From positions 1 through 5,203 of the forward strand of contig CAINDT010000066.1 of NCBI GenBank assembly GCA_903847495.1: DNA of 5,203 bases, in the 5' to 3' direction. The position numbers and the translations under genes are program-made. Below, one piece after another: positions 1-4,862 of this stretch. The notes under the pieces were generated by a model that did no database searches, was not told where the DNA came from, and was given only the letters and a program-made list of their open reading frames with translations. The stretch's first letter is position 1; the number at the start of each line of letters is the position of its first letter. This stretch comes from an uncultured Actinomycetes bacterium (GTDB lineage Bacteria; Actinomycetota; Thermoleophilia; Gaiellales; F1-60-MAGs149).

Positions 1-936
1 ACCGCCGAGTTCAAGACCGCCGATGGGGCGACGTCGTCACCGTCGCTCCTGGCCGTCGGCCAGTCGCACGCCTGTGCCGGCATTTCGACCAAGCTCGTCT
101 GCTGGGGCGTGGGCGCGTCCGGTCAGCTCGGCAACGCTGCGAGCGCCGACAGCGCCGCGCCAGTGGTGGTGTCGCTGCCGAAGGCCATCGAGGGCGTGGG
201 CGAAATCGCTGCCGGCGGCGCCAGCACCTGCATCGTGGCGACGGAGAAGGCGGGGTCGAAGCCGCAGACGATCTGGTGCTGGGGCGCGCTCGCCGCGAGC
301 AACGTGCCGACCCGCGTTGTGCTCCCCGGTGGGCTCGAGGGCTCGCACGTCAGCGTCGGCCTCAACCATGCCTGCGCGGTCGCCAATGACAGCACCGTCT
401 GGTGCTGGGGCGCGAATGAGAGCGGCCAGCTCGGCAACGGCACCACGACCGTATCGGCGACGCCGGTGCAGGTCGCGGGCTTCAAGGCCACCCTGGTCGG
501 TGCCGGCCAGGATCAGAGCTGCGCCAGCGATCTCGGCGGGCACCTGCGGTGCTGGGGCGCAAATACGCAGGGCCAGCTCGGTCGGACCGGCACGCTGATG
601 AGTGCCACGGCGCTGACGGTGCCGGGCATTGACGGCCTGCGGACGCCGAAGCCGAAGCAGGCCAAGGTGAAGGGCACGGCAATGACCGGGTCCACGCTGA
701 CCGCGACGACCGCGCCGTGGCCCTACGCTGCGGGCTACACGTACCAGTGGCAGCGTCAGGACGCGAAGGGCGAATGGGTCGACATCGCCAACGCGTCGAA
801 GCAGAAGCTGAAGGTGCGTGGGAACCTCGCGGGAGCGGCGGTGCGCGTGACGATCACCGGCACGAACGCCTGGACCGAGGCCGGCGTCGTGCTCTCCGAG
901 TCGCGTTCGTCGGCGTCGCGTACGATCGCCGGCTGA
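1..936 (+). CDS. RCC1-repeat beta-propeller protein with C-terminal Ig-like domain (5' end outside window)
   Basis: The reading frame is open from the first base and gives 311 visible residues before TGA at 934-936; the true start lies upstream. Four RCC1-type units are visible. Each has a small-residue/Cys patch followed by a CWG motif, and three of them continue into GQLG (visible residues about 17-45, 70-110, 117-160 and 162-209). Each unit carries two cysteines, for example C25 and C34, about 9-10 residues apart in three units and farther apart in the second, which has an insertion. Paired cysteines suggest disulfides and export. RCC1 units normally form a seven-bladed propeller, so about three blades should lie upstream. 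From about residue 215 to the end is a bacterial Ig-like module with the typical YTYQWQR strand and a V-R-V-T-I-T strand. The family is clear; ligand and function are unknown. The role is probably extracellular or cell-surface binding. The signal peptide cannot be seen. The gene is convergent with the GFA gene, with one base between the stops. Confidence 0.9.
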   Translation, partial: TAEFKTADGATSSPSLLAVGQSHACAGISTKLVCWGVGASGQLGNAASADSAAPVVVSLPKAIEGVGEIAAGGASTCIVATEKAGSKPQTIWCWGALAASNVPTRVVLPGGLEGSHVSVGLNHACAVANDSTVWCWGANESGQLGNGTTTVSATPVQVAGFKATLVGAGQDQSCASDLGGHLRCWGANTQGQLGRTGTLMSATALTVPGIDGLRTPKPKQAKVKGTAMTGSTLTATTAPWPYAAGYTYQWQRQDAKGEWVDIANASKQKLKVRGNLAGAAVRVTITGTNAWTEAGVVLSESRSSASRTIAG

Positions 937-937
937 T

Positions 938-1351
938 TCAGCTCGTCGTCGATGTGCCCGTGCCGGAGGTGGGGAGCCCGTCCGGGACCTCCCAGTCGGC
1001 ACGTGCGTCCCACCAGATGTGACCGACGGACTGCAGGCCGGACGGCTCGTCGATCGTGCCCGCGCTGATCGCCGTGTAGTCGCGATCGGGTGCCTTCCAG
1101 AACAGCGAGGAGCCGCACTTCGCGCAGAAGCCACGTACCGCGTTGGTCGTACTGGCAGGGCTTTCGATCCACGTCAGGCCATCGTCGGACAGCAGTTCGA
1201 GGTGATCGTCAGGCGACGCTGTGTAGGCCCCGGCGTTGCCGTGGCTCTTGCGGCACTCACCGCAATGGCACGTCGTCACGTCGCGCAGCGGGCCGTTGAC
1301 GCGGTACCGCACGCCGCCGCAGAGGCACCCGCCTTCGTGGGATTCGCTCAT
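938..1351 (-). CDS. GFA-family (glutathione-dependent formaldehyde-activating enzyme-like) zinc protein
   Basis: This gene encodes 137 residues, a usual length for small single-domain GFA proteins with the Mss4-like fold. The seven family cysteines are all present: C9 and C11 in GCLCGGVRY, C28, C30 and C33 in CHCGECRKS, and C76 and C79 in FCAKCGSSLFW. In the Paracoccus Gfa structure the first and last pairs bind a structural zinc and the middle three bind a second zinc. Most members have not been shown to act on formaldehyde and glutathione, and many actinobacteria use mycothiol instead, so the substrate is unknown. The protein is cytosolic, with no signal peptide. The ATG at 1351 is chosen because the conserved GCLCGG motif begins seven residues in, and because a -10 element lies 6 nt upstream. 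The gene is transcribed alone, divergently from proC. The last about 15 residues are a low-complexity Gly/Ser/Thr tail. Confidence 0.92.
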   Translation of the reverse strand: MSESHEGGCLCGGVRYRVNGPLRDVTTCHCGECRKSHGNAGAYTASPDDHLELLSDDGLTWIESPASTTNAVRGFCAKCGSSLFWKAPDRDYTAISAGTIDEPSGLQSVGHIWWDARADWEVPDGLPTSGTGTSTTS

Positions 1352-1357
1352 GTCCCG

Positions 1358-1363
1358 ATCATA
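1358..1363 (-). promoter_or_regulatory. -10 element (TATGAT) of the GFA gene, leaderless type
   Basis: Read on the minus strand, TATGAT matches five of six bases of the TATAAT consensus. It is followed by six bases (CGGGAC) and then the ATG, which puts the expected transcription start at or next to the A of the start codon. No usable Shine-Dalgarno site precedes the ATG. No good -35 is seen; it would fall inside the start of proC. This is inference from sequence. Confidence 0.6.
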
Positions 1364-1371
1364 GGCGCGGG

Positions 1372-1377
1372 TACACT
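1372..1377 (+). promoter_or_regulatory. -10 element (TACACT) of proC-yggT, leaderless type
   Basis: TACACT fits the actinobacterial TANNNT -10 pattern. It is followed by six bases (GCCACC) and then the proC ATG, so the transcript probably begins at the start codon. There is no Shine-Dalgarno site. The -35 position would overlap the start codon region of the GFA gene, where no clear match to TTGACA is seen. Its spacing mirrors the promoter on the opposite strand. Confidence 0.6.
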
Positions 1378-1383
1378 GCCACC

Positions 1384-2184
1384 ATGGCTGAAGGCACCCT
1401 TGGATTGATCGGCGCCGGCCGGCTCGCGAGCGCGCTCGTGACCGGCTGGGTCGCAGCGGATCCGGCGAACGCCGACCGCATCATCGCGACCGACCGCGTG
1501 GAGGGCGTCGCCGAGGCGCTCGCCGCTCAGCAGGGCATCGGCGTGCGCGCCACGCCCGCCGAGGTCGCGGCCGAGGCCGACCTCGTGATCCTGCTCGTCA
1601 AGCCGCAGGACATCGCCGCCGCGGCACGGGAGGTGGCCACGGCACTGCGTCCCGGCGCATGCGTCGCATCGGCGGCCGCCGGCGTCGAGCTCGCCACCAT
1701 CCGCGCCGAGCTCGCCGAGGGCACGGCCGCCGCGCGCTTCATGCCCAACATCCCCGTCGCCGTCGGCGGCGGCGTGTCGGGCGTCTGCGGCGATCCTGCG
1801 GCGACCGCGCTTCTCACGCCGTGGCTCGAGGAGGTCGGCACGGCCGTCGCTGCCGACGAGTCGATGTTCGATGCCGTCACCGCGATCTCAGGCTCGGGTC
1901 CCGGCATGCTGGCGTACGTGATCGAGGCCTTCGTCGAGGCGGCCAAGGCCGTCGGCTTCGATGAAGCCGACGCCACGCGGCTGGCCGTGATGACCTTCGA
2001 GGGCACCGGCCGCTATCTCGTCGAGACGGGGGAGAGTGCGACCGCCCTGCGCGAGCGCGTCACGTCGCCCGGCGGCACAACCGCTGCCGGCATCGCCGCG
2101 CTCGAGGCCGGCGGCCTGCCGGAGGCGATGCGGAGCGCCGCCCTTGCGGCGCGCGATCGCGGCACGGAGCTCCGGAGCGCCTGA
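1384..2184 (+). CDS. proC: Pyrroline-5-carboxylate reductase
   Basis: ProC catalyses the last step of proline synthesis: NAD(P)H-dependent reduction of 1-pyrroline-5-carboxylate to L-proline, in the cytosol. The 266 residues match the usual length of about 260-280. An N-terminal Rossmann motif GLIGAGRLASAL (residues 7-18) keeps the GxGxxA pattern. LLVKPQDI at the end of a central strand, FMPNIPVAVGGG (MPN at 120-122) and AISGSGPG (SGSGP at 169-173) are family landmarks. The P5CR signature ERVTSPGGTT lies near 224-233 in the helical dimerisation domain. The ATG at 1384 leaves only five residues before the first beta strand and sits 6 nt after a -10 element. The TGA overlaps the yggT ATG by one base, indicating translational coupling. 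Nothing is missing or damaged. The assignment is secure. Confidence 0.97.
   Translation: MAEGTLGLIGAGRLASALVTGWVAADPANADRIIATDRVEGVAEALAAQQGIGVRATPAEVAAEADLVILLVKPQDIAAAAREVATALRPGACVASAAAGVELATIRAELAEGTAAARFMPNIPVAVGGGVSGVCGDPAATALLTPWLEEVGTAVAADESMFDAVTAISGSGPGMLAYVIEAFVEAAKAVGFDEADATRLAVMTFEGTGRYLVETGESATALRERVTSPGGTTAAGIAALEAGGLPEAMRSAALAARDRGTELRSA
2174..2177 (+). promoter_or_regulatory. Shine-Dalgarno site (GGAG) of yggT inside the end of proC
   Basis: GGAG lies six bases before the yggT ATG at 2184. It is the only clear ribosome binding site among the five starts in the window. This is consistent with an internal operon gene that needs one while the promoter-proximal genes do not. Confidence 0.6.
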
Positions 2185-2462
2185 TGACCTTCGACCGCGA
2201 CCTCATCGCGACCTTCATCGGTTCGCTGACGCTCGTCTACACGATCATGATCGTGGCGTACGCGCTGCTGTCGTTCGTCCCGCTCGGCTTCTCGGCGCCG
2301 GTCATGGCCGTGCGCCGGTTCCTCGACGACACGGTCGCGCCGTACCTCATGCTCTTCCGCCGCTTCATCCGGCCGATCGGTCCGATCGACCTGTCGGCGA
2401 TGGTCGGCCTGTTCGCGCTGTGGATCGTCTCCCAGCTCGTGCAGGGCCTGATCGCTGGCTGA
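2184..2462 (+). CDS. yggT: YggT-family integral membrane protein
   Basis: This is a 92-residue membrane protein, the usual size for a single YggT (YlmG) domain. Two hydrophobic segments are visible, about residues 7-33 and 70-91. They flank a cytosolic or interfacial loop with the family hallmark PYLMLFRRFIRPIGPIDLS (53-71), whose R-R-x-I-x-P-I-G-x-I-D core is strongly conserved. The biochemical role of YggT is not settled. Homologues are linked to cell-envelope or division functions and to nucleoid or thylakoid organisation in cyanobacteria and plastids. The start overlaps the proC stop (TGATG) and has a GGAG site. In many Gram-positive bacteria yggT sits between sepF and divIVA. Here it follows proC directly, and divIVA lies 2.4 kb away beyond an opposite-strand gene. 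The hairpin just after the stop probably ends the transcript. Confidence 0.93.
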   Translation: MTFDRDLIATFIGSLTLVYTIMIVAYALLSFVPLGFSAPVMAVRRFLDDTVAPYLMLFRRFIRPIGPIDLSAMVGLFALWIVSQLVQGLIAG

Positions 2463-2467
2463 CGCAC

Positions 2468-2507
2468 GCGACGTCGGGAGAGGCGGTGGGCGCCCCTCCC
2501 GACGTGC
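2468..2507. terminator. Hairpin between convergent yggT and propeller-SUMF1 genes
   Basis: A perfect 10-bp inverted repeat (ACGTCGGGAG at 2471-2480 and CTCCCGACGT at 2496-2505) is extended inward by three pairs after one A-C mismatch. It can be extended outward by two pairs past a bulged G. The loop is about 7 nt. It fills most of the 60-bp gap between the two stop codons, so it could end transcription from both sides. Neither side has a good T run (only GCTCTTG on the right). It therefore resembles the U-poor hairpins common in high-GC actinobacteria rather than a classical intrinsic terminator. Confidence 0.65.
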
Positions 2508-2522
2508 TCTTGCGCTGCGGTG

Positions 2523-4697
2523 CTAGCCGAGGACAGCGATCCGGAGACCGCGCCACGGGTTGATGCTGTAGCCCGGGATCGTCTGGGGCGTCACGCCGAC
2601 GGCGGACAGCCACATCTGGTACTCGGGTGCCGTGACGACGCCACCGTGCCAGCGACGCCAGACGATCTTGGCGTTCTTGAGCGGCGGCGGCGGGGCGATC
2701 GTGTCGGTGATCTCCACGGTGTTGCCGCCCTGATCCAGCGTGCCCCACGGCGAGCGCGTCAGCGCCTGGCCGACGGTGCTGAGGTTGCCCTTGTAGGCGC
2801 TCGCCAGCGGCTTGAACGGCGTGGTCGCACACTGCGCGGTCGTGAACTGCGCAGCACACCAGTACGGCGCGATCCCGGCCGCGGCATCAGCCGCCGAGGT
2901 GTACGACGCCAGCGGCTGCGTACTGGCGTTCAGCACGTTGCCGGTGGTCGGATCGAGCACCGTGGCGGTGGGCGGCGTGGTCGGGCACTGCGTCGGCGAG
3001 TCGACGCTGGGCACCGGCGACGCCGGGCAATTGACGAACGTGCCCGGGTTGGTCGGGTAATCCCAGTACGACAGCGTGCCGCCGCCCTTGGGGTCGAAGT
3101 ACGCGGCCTTCATCCACTCGTCCTGGCTTGTCACAGCGAAGCCCGAGTCGAGATTGCGCGTGGCCGCGCGGTTGCTCATCGTGTACATGCCCGTCTCGGT
3201 CTGCTTCGACAGGCGCACCGTGTACGTCGTCTGCGTCAGCTGGGCACCGGCGACGGTGTTGATCGTCTTCATCTTCTTCGACAGGATCTTGCCGTTCTGC
3301 AGCGCGTTGATGAAACGCGCCGAGCGGGTGAAATCGGCGAAGTTGAACGGCTTCTGCGCCCAGGCGGGGGAGGCCACCGAATAGTGGCGACCCGGCGGGG
3401 CCTTGGCCGTGCGGTTGATCGAGCCGTACAGCGGCCAGACCTTCGAGCCGTTCGGCGCGGCCCACAGGTGATGGCGGTTGAGGCCCATCGGGTCGACGGT
3501 GTTGAGGAACGTCGTCCACTGCGCAACGGTCACCTCGGTCTCGCCGACGTTGTACGTGTACGGCACGCTGCCGACGGACATGCAGGAGGTCTCAGAGACG
3601 TTCTGCACACCGACGCCCGTCTGGGCGGGCAGCGTGCGGACGATCTTGAGGGCCTGGAGGCACTCGGCCTGCGTGGCGTAGATCGCGTTGTAGAACGGGA
3701 TGATCCAGACGGCCTTGTTGTTCGGGGCCGCCACCGTCACGGTGCTGAGCGCGACGACGTTCATCTGGCTGTTCGCCGCCGGCACGATCTTCGTGACCGA
3801 CTTGGACAGGAAGTTCGCGGTGTAGACGTCGCCGATGGCATCGACGGCGATGCCGATCGGACGTCCGCCGGTGCGGCCGACGATCTGCGAGGTGCCGAGC
3901 TGCGTGATCCGCGAGACGTCACGCGATCCGTCGTTCGCCGTGAACACATTGCCCGCGGCGTCGAGCGCGATGCCGATCGGGCGACGGCCGGTTCGACCGA
4001 GGATCGACGAGACGCCCGCGGGGGTGATCTTCGAGACGTTGCGGGTGTTCCAGTTGGCGGTGTAGACGTTCCCCGCTCCGTCGAGCGCGATCGCCTGCGG
4101 CCAGCCACCGGTCGTGCCGAGCGTCGTCGCGACGCCGGCTGCGGTGATCTTGGTGACGGTGTTCGTCTTCTCGTTGGCCGTGTACACGTTGCCGCTGCCG
4201 TCGACGACGATGCCGAGCGGGTGCGTACCCGTGGCAGCGAGCGTGGAGGAGACCCCGGCAGGCGTGATCTTCGTCACGGTGCTGGCGATGTAGTTCGCGG
4301 TGTAGACGTTGCCCGCGGCATCGAGGGCGATGCCGATCGGCTGGTCGCCCGTGGTGCCGAGGATCGTCGACGTGCCCGTGGGCGTGATCTTCGACACGTT
4401 GTCGGCACCCGAGTTGGCGGTGTAGACGTTGCCCGCGGCGTCGATGGCGATGCCGATCGGCCCCTTGCCGGTGGCGCCGAGCGTCGTCGAGACACCGGCA
4501 GGCGTGATCTTCGTGACGGTGCTGGCCGTCGTGTTGGCGGTGTAGACGTTGCCCGCTGCGTCCACGGCGACGTCGCTCGGTCCGGCCCCGGTCGAGCCGA
4601 GGGTCGAAGACTGAGCGGCGGCGCTGCCCACGAGGGCGAGGGAAAGGAGGAGGGCGAGTGCGACGACCCGGCTCCCCATGACGGCAAGGAGTTTCAT
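2523..4697 (-). CDS. Secreted seven-repeat NHL-like beta-propeller fused to a SUMF1/FGE-sulfatase-type domain
   Basis: The protein has 724 residues. Residues 1-28 form a signal peptide (K2, hydrophobic core 11-24, AAA before Q29). Residues 32-311 are seven exactly 40-residue repeats, each with P-x-G-I-A-x-D-A-x-G-N-V-Y-T-A-N and then V-x-K-I-T-P-A-G-V, the pattern of NHL/streptogramin-lyase-type propeller blades. A linker (312-375) is followed by a SUMF1-type domain to the C-terminus. Its landmarks are YNVGETEVTVAQWTTFLN (382-399), a short-loop RFINALQNG (461-469), SQDEWMKAAYFDP (524-536), YWDYPTN (544-550), SPWGTLDQGGNTVEI (649-663) and the final GLRIA (717-721). The two copper-binding cysteines of true formylglycine-generating enzymes are absent, so the domain is probably a binding module. 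The six cysteines (346, 372, 557, 571, 614, 623) all follow the propeller and could form three disulfides. A Pro/Thr-rich insert spans about 556-600. The start at 4697 gives the best signal peptide and lies 7 nt after a -10 element; ATG at 4748 would add 17 Arg-rich residues before it. No sorting signal or anchor is seen, so the protein is probably released. Function is unknown. Confidence 0.9.
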   Translation of the reverse strand: MKLLAVMGSRVVALALLLSLALVGSAAAQSSTLGSTGAGPSDVAVDAAGNVYTANTTASTVTKITPAGVSTTLGATGKGPIGIAIDAAGNVYTANSGADNVSKITPTGTSTILGTTGDQPIGIALDAAGNVYTANYIASTVTKITPAGVSSTLAATGTHPLGIVVDGSGNVYTANEKTNTVTKITAAGVATTLGTTGGWPQAIALDGAGNVYTANWNTRNVSKITPAGVSSILGRTGRRPIGIALDAAGNVFTANDGSRDVSRITQLGTSQIVGRTGGRPIGIAVDAIGDVYTANFLSKSVTKIVPAANSQMNVVALSTVTVAAPNNKAVWIIPFYNAIYATQAECLQALKIVRTLPAQTGVGVQNVSETSCMSVGSVPYTYNVGETEVTVAQWTTFLNTVDPMGLNRHHLWAAPNGSKVWPLYGSINRTAKAPPGRHYSVASPAWAQKPFNFADFTRSARFINALQNGKILSKKMKTINTVAGAQLTQTTYTVRLSKQTETGMYTMSNRAATRNLDSGFAVTSQDEWMKAAYFDPKGGGTLSYWDYPTNPGTFVNCPASPVPSVDSPTQCPTTPPTATVLDPTTGNVLNASTQPLASYTSAADAAAGIAPYWCAAQFTTAQCATTPFKPLASAYKGNLSTVGQALTRSPWGTLDQGGNTVEITDTIAPPPPLKNAKIVWRRWHGGVVTAPEYQMWLSAVGVTPQTIPGYSINPWRGLRIAVLG
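3765..4604 (-). repeat. Seven tandem in-frame 120-bp repeats encoding propeller blades
   Basis: Seven consecutive units of exactly 120 bp, with no insertion or deletion, encode residues 32-311 of the propeller-SUMF1 protein. The block encoding N-V-Y-T-A-N recurs at 3821, 3941, 4061, 4181, 4301, 4421 and 4541. A 14-bp stretch, GCGATGCCGATCGG, is identical in four units (from 3847, 3967, 4327 and 4447). The constant length and shared nucleotide blocks point to duplication of one blade unit, possibly kept similar by recombination among copies. Seven units is the usual number for a closed propeller. Confidence 0.93.
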
Positions 4698-4704
4698 GGG
4701 GCGA

Positions 4705-4710
4705 ACACTA
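4705..4710 (-). promoter_or_regulatory. -10 element (TAGTGT) of the propeller-SUMF1 gene, leaderless type
   Basis: On the minus strand TAGTGT fits TANNNT and is followed by seven bases (TCGCCCC) and then the ATG at 4697. No Shine-Dalgarno site is present. A weak -35 candidate (TGGCGA, 18-bp spacer) lies at 4729-4734. This spacing also supports the start at 4697 over the upstream ATG at 4748, which would lie outside such a transcript. Confidence 0.5.
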
Positions 4711-4748
4711 CGGGGTCTCCGGGCGGGGTCGCCACCTCGCGCGCGCAT

Positions 4749-4770
4749 GTGAGGGAAATCCCCACCTCAC
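4749..4770. promoter_or_regulatory. Dyad in the divergent propeller-SUMF1/divIVA intergenic region
   Basis: GTGAGG (4749-4754) and CCTCAC (4765-4770) form a perfect 6-bp inverted repeat around a 10-bp centre. The motif CCACCTC within the right half recurs exactly 30 bp away at 4732-4738. The dyad lies 51-73 bp upstream of the propeller-SUMF1 start and 92-114 bp upstream of divIVA, a position suited to a regulator site serving either gene. No known regulator is recognised. It could be chance in GC-rich DNA. Confidence 0.3.
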
Positions 4771-4789
4771 CTGTCGTTGAGCAGCGATT

Positions 4790-4806
4790 GGCGGGATCGG
4801 CGGGAT
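4790..4806 (+). repeat. Two tandem copies of GGCGGGAT upstream of divIVA
   Basis: GGCGGGAT occurs at 4790-4797 and 4799-4806, a 9-bp period, about 57-73 bp upstream of the divIVA ATG. It may be part of the promoter or a protein binding site. No convincing -10 or -35 pair for divIVA could be assigned nearby; TAGCAC at 4852-4857 is the nearest weak -10 candidate, 5 nt from the ATG. Confidence 0.25.
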
Positions 4807-4862
4807 GTAAGCGTTTCGCAACGGTCGGCAGGAGACGCGGGAATGCCGCCGTAGCACGCAGC

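Noticed and set aside
37..1134. Long minus-strand open frame (365 codons) opposite the RCC1 gene
   Set aside because: Its translation is Arg/Ala/Pro-rich low complexity, typical of an antisense frame in high-GC DNA. It runs opposite a frame with clear RCC1 motifs and overlaps the GFA gene in another frame.
1527..2006. Minus-strand open frame (159 codons) inside proC
   Set aside because: It is Ala/Ser/Thr-rich with no domain pattern, and lies entirely opposite a well-conserved proC.
2887..3519. Minus-strand open frame (210 codons) in another frame of the propeller-SUMF1 gene
   Set aside because: It overlaps the SUMF1-coding frame on the same strand, is rich in Arg/Pro/Gly and has no recognisable motif.
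3765..4604. CRISPR array or non-coding satellite as an explanation of the 120-bp periodicity
   Set aside because: The period is a multiple of three, the frame stays open throughout, and conservation follows protein motifs. There are no short identical repeats with unique spacers.
4698..4748. Start of the propeller-SUMF1 gene at the upstream ATG (4748)
   Set aside because: It would add 17 Arg/Pro-rich residues before a clean signal peptide and would lie upstream of the -10 element at 4705-4710.
2463..4862. Insertion sequence or transposon carrying the propeller-SUMF1 gene
   Set aside because: No transposase, terminal inverted repeats or target-site duplication could be seen at either end. 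The hairpin at 2468-2507 has no partner near 4698-4862.
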